A DNA stretch of 64,000 nt from Isoetes taiwanensis (taxonomy: Eukaryota; Streptophyta; Lycopodiopsida; Isoetales; Isoetaceae), in NCBI GenBank assembly GCA_021234155.1, contig JAJEKV010000375.1, forward strand, positions 124,001-188,000. The letters are read 5' to 3'. Below, one piece after another: positions 44,922 through 57,239 of the stretch; within the stretch, counting starts at the first letter, position 1, and each line of letters starts with the position of its first letter. Under the pieces are notes generated by a model that saw only the letters and a list, made by a program, of their open reading frames with translations, made no database searches and was not told the origin of the DNA. The position numbers and the translations under genes are program-made.

Positions 44922-45563
44922 TGATACGATTCATTGTTTATGGGGAACTAAACAACTGATCAACAGCATCTTAATTTTAGAACAAGATCCGATTATCATA
45001 TATCTCAGACAAATATATTGAAGTACACGGTTAACCACCCAACCGAGTCCAAGGGCTTATGGCAAACATGGAAAATACAAACATTCAAATCTCTAGCTAC
45101 TCCACATAGCTCTGGAGCAAAGACTATCATCCCTTGTCAGATAAGAAGGATCCTCCTCTGGACTACAAATCTGCCTCCTGCTTCTGAATGAATTAAGGTT
45201 CTCCTTAATGGCAAATCCGTGGTTCCTCATTGGAGTTGGGTGACCACTCTTTTTCACGCCTCAGATGCAGAAGGCATGCTGGTCTCCAAAGCTATGCTGA
45301 TATACTATGCTGGTATGTTGAAGTCGGCTCCAAATTAAGGACTTGCCATTCCGAGCAAAGGGTTGGCCAGCTTTTGCAACAACTCGGCTTCCTTAGTAAC
45401 TCCTTCTATCGAACTTCTACAGGCATATAGGTCTGCCGCTGTATAAAATCCGCTGCCCAACTCTGATCTCCCGCTGCCGGTACTTGCCCATGAGTTTCTA
45501 TTCATGGCCCAAAGCCACTGTTCATTATCCAAGGGTTACTTCGCCCATCTCCCTTCTGTAACA
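44922..45563 (-). mobile_element. Candidate 5' LTR (642 bp)
   Basis: On the minus strand it starts TGTTACAGAAGG and ends GAATCGTATCA, then AG, then the primer site. A TATA-like TTTTATAC lies in its 5' third. The partner 3' LTR was not found, so the left boundary is inferred from TG only. Confidence 0.4.
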
Positions 45564-45804
45564 GGTCGATGCCTCTGCTTTTATCTTGGCTCACGTCCCT
45601 TTTTTAAAGAAAAGGCCCATTACCTTTATGAAACTCCCGTAAATTAGAGCCTTGGCCTTTTTAAACTAAATAATCGATGTTTTTTTAACATATTGATAGG
45701 TAGCCTTGTTTTTCTCCGCGACCCCATCCTTATAGTATAATCACCTTTTATTGGTATTTCAAATAATAAAGGTCCCTAATGATGTGTGTCTCCCCTTCCA
45801 ATAG

Positions 45805-46462
45805 TTATCCCTTGCCTTGAGAGTAACACATTAATATATAATGTTGCCATGCCACATAACTCTGTCGTCGTGGACCACTCCCCCATGCTATACTCCATAT
45901 CAGGTGCAACCTAGCTTGCATGTCCATCTGGATAGCTATCAGGTGATCCACCGAAAGGTAGGACGGGACCTCATCCCAAGCAAAACTTTGGATGGCCTCG
46001 TCGTACTGGTAGGGAGGGAGGTCGAAGGGGTTGCCTACTATGATGGCTCGCCCATCTCCCAAATAGACATATTCGAACCCCCGGACCTTCGGGTCTCCCC
46101 TCTCCATCTCCCGGGTATCATCTCCTCAGGCAAATTCTCTGATTCTATCGGCCTCCATCCGAATGGCTTCCTCCTCAACGCATGAGGGTGGATCGAACTT
46201 GACTAGCATCAAAACTTGGTCGGGCTGTTCGACCAAGATGTAAGGTTGCTGTAGATGATTAAGTTTTATCAGGAAGCACTCAGACAAGTGGAAGATGGGG
46301 TAAGGAATTCTATGCTCGACGACAAAACGTTGCACGAGCTCAATCAAAAGTAGCTCCACTTTGGCAGGGTCACTAGCGAGTTGCTCCCCAAGCTCAGCGA
46401 ATATTTGGGGCACGCTACACGCTACGGTTGCTGTAGCTTAAGGTACCGCGGGTATGAGCCAT
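45805..46462 (-). pseudogene. Gag-like ORF of a second LTR element
   Basis: The minus-strand ATG at 46462 begins MAHTRGTLSYSNR. After an early frame break the frame runs PQIFAELGEQLASDPAKVEL... to a TGA at about 46126-46128. It continues in the same frame (GFEYVYLGDGRAIIVGNPFD, then SYLSVDHLIAIQMDM) to 45805. About 200 codons are coherent apart from these breaks. The position downstream of a primer site (47093-47107) suggests gag, but I see no zinc knuckle and do not recognise the family. Confidence 0.35.
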
Positions 46463-47092
46463 ATTCATGGGGGAAGGAAAGAGAATAGTGGGAGAGGCGG
46501 TGCTTGTAGGCAGTAGTTGGGGTAGGTTGAAGGCGGAGGCAGGGCGCTCAAGCTTTCTCTCCGGCAGCTATGGCGGTCGAACGATGCGGGGCGCTAGGCG
46601 GGAAGGTGAGACAAAAGAAAAGTAATTGTCACTTTACTAAAAATTGGAAATTTTTTCAGAACTTTTTTTTTTTAATTTATACGGCGGGAATACGCGTTTT
46701 TTTACGCGGGCACCGCTGGACAAATACGGCTTTCTTTTCAAATTCTAAGGCACTGAAAGTATAGCGGCGTCCGATTAGGTTTTGGACCCTGCTGCTGCCA
46801 TTACGATGCCAGGTGTTGATGCCCCTCGGGTAATTGCCATGCCCGACACGTTGGTGCAAGGCATCTTGTCCATCCGAGCTACTTGGAGAACTTGGAAACA
46901 CACGAACTCTTTGCTTCACAACCTAACACACTTACCCTACTAGCTTACACTCTCCTACTCAACTAATTTAATCTTACCGTAACGGGGTCAACCCACCTAC
47001 TAACTATAAAGTTGGGATGGCTTAACCTATGACAAATCCTGCCAACTAACGAGTTAGACTATGGCCAGTGCATTGATTTAGTCTACCAAAAT

Positions 47093-47107
47093 CATGCTTT
47101 GATACTA
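47093..47107 (-). other. Second LTR-element primer-binding site
   Basis: The minus strand reads TAGTATCAAAGCATG, 10 of 12 matches to the initiator-tRNA-type site TGGTATCAGAGC. It is preceded by an LTR-like end GGGAGCGTCACA. The LTR would extend right from about 47110; its far end is not defined. Confidence 0.5.
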
Positions 47108-47109
47108 TT

Positions 47110-48110
47110 GTGACGCTCCCAGTATCTATACGATGCTCCCATCGTACAAATACGAGAATTCCCCTCCCGTGGTGACTACATCACCATGGTTGGACCCTCT
47201 GTCATACTCGGACCACTTGGGACGGCCAAGTGTCCGGGCGAGGAACACGGAGGTGTCATTCGTCCCACGTTCTCTATGGAAACCCTATACAGCAAAATCG
47301 TACATACATGTTACCATACAACAATCATGCTCAAATAATGTACCACCACGAAGGGTAGCCCATCTATCATCATCAATGAAACGACAATACAAGCGCATAG
47401 TAACATATGTAACCCATCGTAACAAGGGCGCTACCCTGGGCTCAGATTCCATGGTGTCAACTGACAGTCAGGGCCTCAAGATATCAGCAGACGGAAGTAT
47501 AACATGGCATTGGCTGGCATAGACAATGGCTAGGGTAGTCCACTCCATCCGCCCCTCCTGTGCACACTTTGTAGATAGGCTGAAACAAGCCATGGCGTGA
47601 TTGTCACATCATGGCGTGTGGCGTGAAGTATCCATCATCATCACAATAATCTATAAAAGAGAATTTAACCATTCCATCTATTCAAAGAAGTGTTAGCGGA
47701 AATACAAGCTATCTAGGGACTAACCAGTCTCCTGGCTGAAGCTATTATCACGAAAGGTCTCTATTCTGCAGGTCTGTTAACAGCAACTGGTGGCTGCTCT
47801 TCCTCCCCTCTTTCCCAAATCAATTTTGGGGCAGAAATGGGGGTAGGACCCCAATTTCTCCTCCCAATTTGGCAAGTCCCACTTGGCCAATCGATTTGGG
47901 CCAGATGGCACTTCTTTATTGGTTTCCTTTAGCAAATTATAACCTAATTAATCTAATTTGGTTATTTATTCATTAATATTTTTAGCATGGCTAATAAAAT
48001 CCCTTTTAGGTTAACCCAGGTTATCCCCTATTGACCCTTAGGGTCTAATTATATACTGATGATGTGTCATAGTATGCATACGTATATCGTATAAATACAT
48101 GGAACATCAC
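47110..48110 (-). other. Probable LTR sequence, boundaries unknown
   Basis: No coding potential on the minus strand. Contains AATGGGGGTAGGACCCCAATTT-type inverted repeats near 47838-47858. Assigned only from its position next to the primer site. Confidence 0.3.
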
Positions 48111-48114
48111 ATAA

Positions 48115-48164
48115 GGTAGGGTTTGAACTCCTAACCAAAATACACAAATCTTAGCCACTGGATC
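48115..48164 (-). repeat. tRNA-like SINE head
   Basis: On the minus strand A box GATCCAGTGGCTAAGATT (48147-48164) and B box GAGTTCAAACCCTACC (48115-48130), 16 bp apart and flanked by TTTTGGTTAG. Similar in layout to 13314-13386. Confidence 0.45.
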
Positions 48165-48594
48165 TATACCAACTCGCCACTTTCATTTTTTTTTTTCTCT
48201 ATACTCTTTTCTTAATCCTTTAATGTGCTCTATATGGATTTTTTTATGTTTTATATATGCGGAATCACCCCATAAAAACTATAACTTGAATTAAGAAACT
48301 TTGATGCCACGTCCTCAAAGATGGCCGTCCTAGTTGAATCTCACACTTAATTAACATAGTTAATTTTGGTGAGAGACTCGTCTGGAGGGGGAAAACCGGA
48401 ATAACTCCTTAATCAGATGCTTGTTATTTTAACATAAATAATTAGCATAGGTATTAACTCTTTATGGTAATGTGTCATGCACTTATATGTATTATTTAGC
48501 ATATATAAAGTGCCGAAACATTATATATTTTTTACTTTGATGGACTTAGGCATGTTCATCCGATTGAAATGGATTCCTCTTTTGGTTTCTGGCA

Positions 48595-48665
48595 TGCTAC
48601 CTCCACGAAGATCAATAGGTCTATGGGACCCAAACAAAGAGCACAAAAGATGTATTACTGTCCAT
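48595..48665 (-). repeat. LINE 3' terminal fragment
   Basis: The minus strand reads GGACAGTAATACATC, TTTGTTTGGGTCCCATAGAC, CTATTGATCTTCGTGG. Truncated inside the hairpin and joined to a C-rich tract (CCCCTCCCCCCTCC). Confidence 0.65.
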
Positions 48666-49357
48666 GATCCCTTCCCCTCCCCCCTCCCCCCTCATCCCCC
48701 ACAACAAGCCCGCCCGAGGACAACCTTGCATTGTCAGATTTAGGGCCGGGCTTTGACCCGTGATTGTGGGTTCACTAAAACTTACACACAAATTTCACAT
48801 AGTAGTCACCCATGATTGCATGCATCGCATATACGTCAAAAAGAGTAGTCCTAGATTATTCTCCCAAAAACAAGGCCTTCTATTGACTAATATGGAACAT
48901 TCTTAGAATATTCTCTAACCCAACCTCTAGGTCAATTCAAAAATTGTATATTGACAATATTATTTGTTAAGTCACAGGCAAGATTATTCATTGAAAATAG
49001 TCCAGTTTGACCTAGAGAATATTACTTGTGGAAAACATTCATTGGCCATCATGCAACGCAAGTTGGTGATGTATATAGTTGATATGCAAGTAGATTGATA
49101 TTTTTGAGGAAGGTTGCCCTTTTGTGGGTCTAAAAATATGGGAATAGAAATGCTAACAAGATTTTTGGGGTTGAGAAGGATGTGACACGTGATATGAGAA
49201 GAAAATGGTATATGTTCACATAACTTATAAGGGCGATGAAGACGGAATCCTAGGCCTTGCAAAACTTTGGATACCAACGAGTCCAAAGGGTGAATATTTA
49301 TGGTGAATATTTATTGATAGATAAGAAATAATATTAGTTCTCATCTTGTACGGGCTA

Positions 49358-49519
49358 GACAACGCCTTGGCCAGAGGGCGTTATGGGAATAAAATTTAAA
49401 GGCAATATGGCCATGGCCAAAATGGCGAGAGCGTGCGAGCGCACGCCCGAGCCATTTTGGCCATGGCCATATTGCCCCAAAATTTTACTCCCATTAATGC
49501 CCGAGGGCCAGGGCGTTCT
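49358..49519. repeat. 162-bp near-perfect palindrome
   Basis: Left arm 49358-49437, 2-bp centre AG, right arm 49440-49519. The core GGCAATATGGCCATGGCC followed by AAAATGGC is perfect on both arms, and the centre GCGTGCG-AG-CGCACGC is perfect. The outer part has scattered mismatches. Three further GGCGTTATGA-type motifs follow to 49610. Confidence 0.9.
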
Positions 49520-49610
49520 CCCGTAACACCATGCTCCGAGGATGTTATAAGCTTTGTGATAATGCCCTAAGGCGTTATGAGCCTTCCTGACAATGCTCTA
49601 GGGCGTTATG

Positions 49611-52600
49611 ACTGTTTTAGGCATAAAAACCAAAAGGAGCAGGGTGTTAAGGTGTTTTAATTCAAATAATATTTTTGGCAGGTTGAGGATTGTCGTGTGC
49701 TTTGTTAGAGAGCAAAAAAAAAAAAAAAAGTGCAATCAGTGAATGGCGTCATGCACTTATTTGCAAATATCAGAATATGACGTGCAAGAAATGCATGTCT
49801 AAGTGTTGAAAAGGGCCAACAGGACTATGAAGGGAGAATCCGATATGTAAAAGAGTGGCAGGGAAAAGGAAGGTATAATAGCTAAGGGTGTCATAAGTGG
49901 ACAAGGACCATGTAACAAGACAAAACAAGGATATGGTAGAAACGAGAAATTGAGAGATCTGTTTAAATTGGAGGATAGAAGGTTGCTTTCACAAGCAGTA
50001 GCAGGTGAAGCGCACGTGCCTCCACACCGCCCTTAACCACCAATACAACCACATGTGACCTGAAACTGGCACGTGGCCTGCCCCCATAACTAGAACCCCT
50101 TTTTGGTCCAGCATAGATTAGGTGAACCTTCCCATCTCTTTGTTCATTTTCAAACTTTTGAATCTCTTGTTGTCATTAGTTCACATGTCTATATTATTCC
50201 CTTTCTTTCCTTGGATACCCATGTCCTCCTCTACAATGGCATCTCCAAATTATCGCTCTCATATAGTATCCGTTGCCTCGCATTCAACATTTGTCACACA
50301 GTTGTCTCCTACAAGTCCAACACATGTCATAAAATTGTCCCTTGCATAATAAGTGTGTGTTGTGCACGAACTTTGAAAGAAAGCAAAAACTTAAGGGTAT
50401 GAAATGAATAATCTTAGAAATCTTTAATCATTACCAATGTTAAATCCATATTCATCTAAGAAATTCAATTTATTTTTCCACGACCAGAACATTAAACCTT
50501 ACATAATTTGATGCAACTCATTCATCGAGGCCATAGGTTGCACAATTTTTCATACATGAAGTTAGATAAGTAACATCCAAATAACTCACGAATCTTCCAC
50601 CTAAAAGAGCATGTATACCCTACATCTCCTTGATCTAGAGCTATCTTAGTTACAATTATGTCCTAGAATAATGACGCCCTTTAGCTGTAGCACAAATTTT
50701 AACTTCTACAAGCACAAGCCTAGTGCATATGCAACATGAATTTTGCTCATTACTATAATTTGGATACATACATTACCATAGATTGAATATAAGGTTGAAT
50801 TTGAGACTACTAATAGTAACACTAGGGTGGTGATTGGCATAGGTTTCAAAAACAAAGTCGTTGCCATCCCGACAAAAAATGTTTTTCAAAGACGATGTCA
50901 AGTTATAAGTTGCCATGGAATGCATACGTAATAGATGCAGATAAATCAGCATCTATGTATGGTTGAAAACATGCCAAGGATTGATTAAAGATAAAGATAA
51001 CTAACTAGGATGATTTTATCCTAATTTATTCTACTTAACATTGATCACTACTTATTAGAATTGCACTCCATCATACTCTCACTTTATGCACAAGAGTCCG
51101 ATTAGGATTGATTAAAGATAACTAACAAGAGTATGAGAGCAATGCAGTGATGATTTTCTTATATGCACTAACTAAGAACTCTAAGTACATGAATCTTAAC
51201 TTCAATTTTCTCTTGAATATTCCGATGTGAGAATGAATGCTCATAAAGGCAATCCATAAAAGCCACTTTGTCTTAGAATTTTCAACGCTTAATTGAAAGG
51301 ATCCAAAGATTCATGTCATTCTTTCCTTTTATTTGCACTAGTTTACTAAGAAGTTTTAACATATTGAGCAATACGTGTCTTTCTATGCTTGAAATTATCC
51401 GTTGAGGTTCTTTTCTAGGTTGACTTACTCAAGTGGTAAGAATAAGACTCTAAATGCAAAAATGGTTCTCAAGTCAATATCTATGTCCTCGAGCAGGGTA
51501 TCTATAGAAGTTAAGAAATAAGAGGCCACATGCAATAAATCTTGGCTAAGATATCACATAATTTTATATAAAATCTCAACATACATGGCTTACGTCTTCA
51601 TGGTGTCCCCATGCTTCAAGCTCTTTTTGTTGTGTGCAAAATCAAAATCATTTCCACATGATGACAAGTCACGTGTTTCACCATGCAACATTGATCTATA
51701 CATAACATTATTAGTTGCCATGTGTAACAGTAGATTGCATTGCTGTTAGTTTACCAACATCAACCAACTTTATTGAAGCGAGATTGGCGGTCTACCTTGC
51801 AATGTGTCAGTTTGATAGTGGCCAAATTAGCATATATCCAACTCATTGCTTCAAAAAGATCATGGATCTACTGGCATATGATACCAAATATCGTATTGTA
51901 TTGCTTATAGAATAATTTTCTCTAAATTAGAATAGACGAGAAGAAAGAAAAATAACTGCAATAGAGTGAACAATATATTTAGATACTTGAAAAGTAAGTT
52001 TGCTTGCATGGGGGAGTGGGAGGCCTGGGGAGGGGGTACATGAAGTTGATAATGTACCATAGCATCTACCTATTGAAGCATTTCATAAGGAAAACTAGTT
52101 TAGGCAGATGGGGTTCTTTATCTTTATGGTTGAGAATGTGTATGGCTACTTGAAGCAATCTATGAGGAGGATAACTACCTGCATCCTCCCAACAAAAAAT
52201 AGGAGAGCAGAGGGGGTGGACCCGTCAGATAAGAAATGCCTTACATATAAGAATAAGTAGCAAACCTTCTTGGCCATAACAATGGGAAAAAAAATAAAAA
52301 GGGAGCCTCAAATAGGTTATAGCTTTCAAACATTATTCTGGCTCTAATTCTTAGTTTCTGCAACATTATTTCGTTCGAATGCAGGGACCAATGCATTTTG
52401 TCGTTGTCCTACCTACCTTTTATTCGAATGCAGGGACCAATGCGAGTACATGCAGAATTAGAGGTATGAATCCGTGAAGAACAAGGTGTAACATCAGTAA
52501 AAGTTCTCTGGAAATATGCTTGAAATTAAGTGACAATATTTCCATAGCTGTGTTAGTAATGTTCGCTGCCTTCTATGTCATGTGCCTTATTTCTCCTCTT

Positions 52601-53202
52601 CTTGGTTGAATAAAATTTTCAGCCATATGATAAGGCATTCTATTTCTTTGTCAAGCATTATCCTGGGAACTTGGTGAAGCAACTTGATATATGAAAAGAT
52701 GGTATTCAGATATATAGCATCAAAGTGGCTTTGTGAGTGCCAAGAGACTTAGATGGCTGTGCAATCCTGTTTTTTTACACGCCTTTATGTTCCTAAAACA
52801 TGCCTTTATGTTCCTGTAAGTTTCTCATATTGTTATGTACATATTATTACGAAATATGTTTGCTCCTCATCATGCAATATGTGTCTGTAACTATCAGAAC
52901 TCTTCCACTCATATCTTATTAATCAAAGCTCATTCTTGAAATCCAATAGGCAGTAAATCAATATGGAATCATTATTGTCAAAAGACATGATGCTTAATAG
53001 GCAATAGATCAATATGACATCATCATAAATTGTCAGAAGCAGTATACTTATTGACGTTCTCGTTGTTGCACTAAACAATATTGCCGGATCTTACACCGCT
53101 ACACTTATAATAAGAAAAGAAAATGTTTATAATATTATTACAGATGTTTTCTACTTTGTTTATCACTCCCTACAGAATTCCCCCAAAAAAAATTTGAGTT
53201 AA
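49611..53202. other. No gene recognised
   Basis: AT-rich sequence with short ORFs only. A 21-bp direct repeat TTCGAATGCAGGGACCAATG(C) occurs at 52374 and 52423. Confidence 0.35.
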
Positions 53203-53585
53203 CACAAACCATTATATCCAACAACTTAAAATTAAATCCTCCCTAAAACCCCCTTTGGTTTGAGTGCATATTCACACGGGAGATGACGTAGGCAGTGGGA
53301 GCTATTTTCTCACTCATAGAAATGCATAATAGATGTATAAAATCAACATCATTTAGTACGTTACCTCAAACCTTATAGTATTTTGCAGCCTCATTATGAA
53401 GTATACAAAACTTGTACAAGCAAACCCCACAAATGAGGATCGCTATCTATGATTTAGATCAAGGAATAACTTGGTAGTATGTCCATCCAACAATGCTTGA
53501 TGCCTGGACTCATCTCCTGTATATGCACACAAGAGGGAGTTTTAGGGGGGATTTAATTTTAAAGTGTTGGATGTAATGGTTTGTG
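53203..53585 (+). mobile_element. Long-TIR MITE, copy 1
   Basis: CACAAACCATTATATCCAAC at the left and its inverse GTTGGATGTAATGGTTTGTG at the right. The arms pair for about 53 bp, including the C-rich CCTCCCTAAAACCCCC. 383 bp, non-coding. No target duplication could be read with confidence. Confidence 0.85.
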
Positions 53586-53864
53586 ATTCTAATACGATAT
53601 GAGGCTGGAGGGTGTTTTTTATTCTTATTTTTATGTTTTAATTTCTAAGCCATATACAAGGGGGTTTTGGCCGACCCTTATCCGCACATAGCATAGCTTC
53701 TATATAAGATATGTACCCCCGGGGACAAATTCTCTCTCGATAACTTGAATCACCTTACTAGCTGTGGATGATTCATGAAGTATAAAGCAATTGTCTTTGT
53801 GCAGAAATTTATGATTGGCCACGAAAAGCCTACTTGTTTCGGGCTCTGATAGCGCTTCTTTTAC

Positions 53865-54006
53865 TATAAGAATAAGAATAAGAATGGTTTTTTATCGTCC
53901 ACTGAGACCAATTGGCCTATGGCCAGAAGGAGCGCAGCAAACTTATAACTTTTCGAGGGAAAAACCGTGGCAGTAATAAGAATGCTGTCAAACTGTACAA
54001 GTATAC
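53865..54006 (-). mobile_element. LINE 3' end copy with (TTCTTA)n tail
   Basis: The minus strand reads CTTATTACTGCCACGG, TTTTTCCCTCGAAAAG, then a deletion of the inner hairpin half, GCCATAGGCCAATTGGTCTC, GACGATAAAAAA, then (TTCTTA)n. Sits between the two MITE copies. Confidence 0.75.
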
Positions 54007-54380
54007 ATCCAACATATAAAAATTAAATCCCCCCTAAAACCCCCTGTGGTTTGGGTGCATATTCACACGGGGGTGACTCCGGGCATCGAGAGCTATTGGA
54101 TGGGCATATTCATGAGTTATGCTTTCATTTGGACCGTAGATAGCGATCCTCATTTGTGGGGTATGCTCGTACAAGTTTTTTTATACTGTATAGCAAGACG
54201 TGTGAAATACTATAAGGTTTGGTGCAATATACTTAGTTGATTTCAAACATGTATTATACCATTTTAGGCAGTATAAAAAGGGCTCTCGCTACCCTACGTC
54301 ATCCCGTGTGAATATGCACCCAAACCATAGGGGGTTTTAGGGGGATTTTAATTTAAAAGTGTTTTATGTAATGGTTTGTG
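54007..54380 (-). mobile_element. Long-TIR MITE, copy 2 (inverted)
   Basis: Same element as 53203-53585 in the opposite orientation; its left TIR lacks the outer ~15 bp where it meets the LINE tail. The interior matches copy 1 in reverse (GATAGCGATCCTCATTTGTGG). Confidence 0.85.
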
Positions 54381-55740
54381 TTGTCTAAAATTTGTTTTTG
54401 CCCCTTTGGGGCCTTCGAGATGGACAACATAACAACAAAAAATGATATATAGCAATTGCGGAGCCTCAAAAAAGGTCAACAGGTTATTAAAGTAATTTAG
54501 ATGGAATAAAGAACATTTGTTAAGAAGATGACCGTTAGGTCATGTCATGGGGATTGAACCCAGCATATCCTTGTGCTTTATTTTAACACTAACAACTTTG
54601 AATCAAACAATTTAAACTTAATGACATGAAGTTTCAATAGTGCAAATGTTTCAATAGTGCAAATGTGTTTTGCTTTAGCACTAAGGCCTTTGAGTCCAAC
54701 CATTTAAACTCAATGAATGTGAAGCTACATAAAACTAAGCATTTGCTTGATAATAAGAATTTAATTTGAAACAGCTTTAAGCAAAGTGTGAACCTACTCA
54801 TTGCAACACGCCAAATTATATATGTTTCAAGCTTTCTTGCCAATTCTAGTCCCTAAACATTAGGCGGCCAACAGATAAGTCATGACTAAGATCTAAATGC
54901 GAGATGCATTTGTGAAAGGACAGAAAATAGAGAGGCACAAACAAAAATTTTAGAATTCAAACCAGAAAAAAAACTAGAATTCATTTGAGGCTTTCATCAC
55001 CTGTAGCTTTTGAATTTGATCACAATAAAACAAATAGAACATAAGTAAAAGTTACCATAAAGATAGAGCAGATTGATCCCATTATTCTGAAAGTCATAAA
55101 GTTTGCAACACCCATACACAAACATTTTTCAACTGGAATTTAACAGCAGCCTTTGGCCTCCATGGATTCTTGTGGTGAGAAACCAAAGTGGGAAACTTTT
55201 CTGCTTGTTAGCACAAGGATCTAGAAGCCTTGGAATTTGCTTAATAACTGCCTCAAAATCTAAAAATGCATGGTAATTTTTTGCAAGCTTCATTCGGAAT
55301 GAGCCATAAAACAATATCCAATAGCGCAATCTTGTATTAATCAACTGGTAGGATGTGAAAGCCTACCAAACCCGGCCGAAAAATTGCTGTTTTAGCATAG
55401 ATAACTTAACCAAACATATTCATATCATACACTATCAAAAAGATCTCGGAGAGAGCTTTCCAACGCAATAAAAATCATCTCAAACAGAGCCCTGGATCAA
55501 ACGTTATGATAAGAAATGTGTTGCCGACGGGGAAACTGCACTACATGCGCTCTTGAAGCCCTTCATGTGCCCATTATGCACCACACACACAAAAAGAGGG
55601 CTTTTGTTGTGAGCCATTGGTTGTTGACCATTGAAAAAAAAAGGCTAAAATCAATGGCTCAGAAATGGTGCACTCTAGATGTACGCATTAGTACATCCAT
55701 TTGAATACATCACAAAATCATAGGAAAACTTTAGTGAAAA
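54381..55740. other. No gene recognised
   Basis: Short ORFs only. A tRNA B-box-like TGGGTTCAATCCCC occurs on the minus strand near 54550 without an A box. Confidence 0.35.
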
Positions 55741-55744
55741 GCGT

Positions 55745-56260
55745 ACAAAAACACAAAAAAAAACCCCTGTTATTGTGCTAGATATACATGTCAAGCGCGT
55801 GCCCGAGGACATAGCTGATCTCGCATGTCCATGACCTCCTGAAGGTATGATCCTAGCACCTGTACGGATGCCGTGCTCAATGTCACATGTAGCGGCTGGC
55901 CAGGCCTGACCAACTCAGCATAGCGCGTCCGGATTTGATCATATGCTGGGCAACTTTGAAGGGTATGAGATTCATCCTCAATAACTCCCATTTGGCAGCA
56001 TTGACAGAGTCTGTCCTGACGTGGCTCACCAATCCATCTGCCTGTCTCAATTCGAAGATGATGTGCCCCTGTGCAAATGGAGGCAATGAGTCTGCGTCTT
56101 TTCATGGGCAAGTGGGTGCGCAGGTAGCATTGCAGGCCTCGTTCCAATGTGGGATTTATGTAGGATTTATAGGGTTCTAAAGTGTGGGGGCACGCCATTA
56201 GTGTTAATGCCTGGGAGAGCTTGGAATGGGTGCAAAAATTATTTTTCACTTACAACTTAG
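55745..56260 (-). pseudogene. LINE ORF2 C-terminus (microsatellite-tailed family)
   Basis: An open 152-codon minus-strand frame (56249 to 55791): PTLERGLQCYLRTHLPMKRR, LIASICTGAHHLRIETGRW, RLCQCCQMGVIEDESHTLQSC and LGSYLQEVMDMRDQLCPRA. This is the cleanest copy of the family's Cys-rich C-terminal domain and ends at a natural stop. The 3' UTR breaks off about 50 bp later without the stem-loop. Confidence 0.75.
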
Positions 56261-57235
56261 AAGTGAAAACTACGTTGTTATATAGTATTCTCTTACACAT
56301 GGATAATATATTTTGTACACATTCCGTACAAACTTTATGCATATTCCATACAACTAAATCGTTGAAAGGGATATTTGACACAATAGGAAATTGAACCATT
56401 GAATTAAACCCCCCAGACCCCCCAGTTGTTTTTGCTGATATTCGACTGAAATGGCTTTTACTCTAAATGCTAGAAAGCAAACAAACCTTGCAAGTACAGG
56501 TGCTAGAATGGCTTCCAACTTTTGAATTTGTAGCTTTCCTAGCAATGGCAATAAGGCAAGGCTCTCTACTAGGACCAAGGCATTTTCCAAAGGCAGAATT
56601 TTCTGCTGAATAGATGTCAATGCCATCTTGCTTAGCCATATCTTCAAGCACTTGGAAGTGGCCTCCTTTCTCCTGGACAAAAAATGTTGTTAGCGGAAGA
56701 AATTCTATATGCCACAACAGAAGAGGACATGGTTTAACTTTCGATAAATACTTTGCTTGAGTAGGAACAACTATTCAATCTGCCTAGTTATTAAAATCAT
56801 GCAAAGCTAGCTTCTCTGGTTCACAGCCTGCTTCCACACTGCCATAACAAAAACGTGCAGGATCTAATCCATGTGGGATCTTTGTACGTAATTTATATTT
56901 GATCCACGAGGGATCATTATTTGTTATAATATTTCCAATCTGATGAATATAAAAATTTTCTTCCTTTCAAAAAAATAAAAAATAAAACATGCAGGATAGT
57001 TTGCAAACTGTAGATGCCCTAGCATTGTTCAGTTCATGCAGAGAGCGGTATTGATCTTTCAGAATGGCGTTGTAGATGCTGGGAACATTGATGCAGGAGG
57101 TAATTTTGTACAAAGTTTTTGTATGAGAGCAAGAATTGGAGAAGGATTTAGGAGTCAAAAGTGTAGAAGGTTTTAAAAGAGATATCCTGTTTTATATAAA
57201 AAGAAGCGAGCAATGTTTGAAGAGAGGGGTAGAGA
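56261..57235. other. No gene recognised
   Basis: Minus-strand ORFs of 108 and 84 codons (56354-56717) overlap in different frames and lack a domain. Near 56963-56983 there is a short A-rich run after CCTTTC, possibly an L1-type 3' end on the plus strand. Confidence 0.3.
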
Positions 57236-57239
57236 ACAG

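Noticed and set aside
45841-46185. Plus-strand 114-codon ORF
   Set aside because: Shadow of the longer, gag-like minus-strand frame.
47133-47522. 129-codon plus-strand ORF
   Set aside because: Lies in probable LTR sequence antisense to the element; no protein features.
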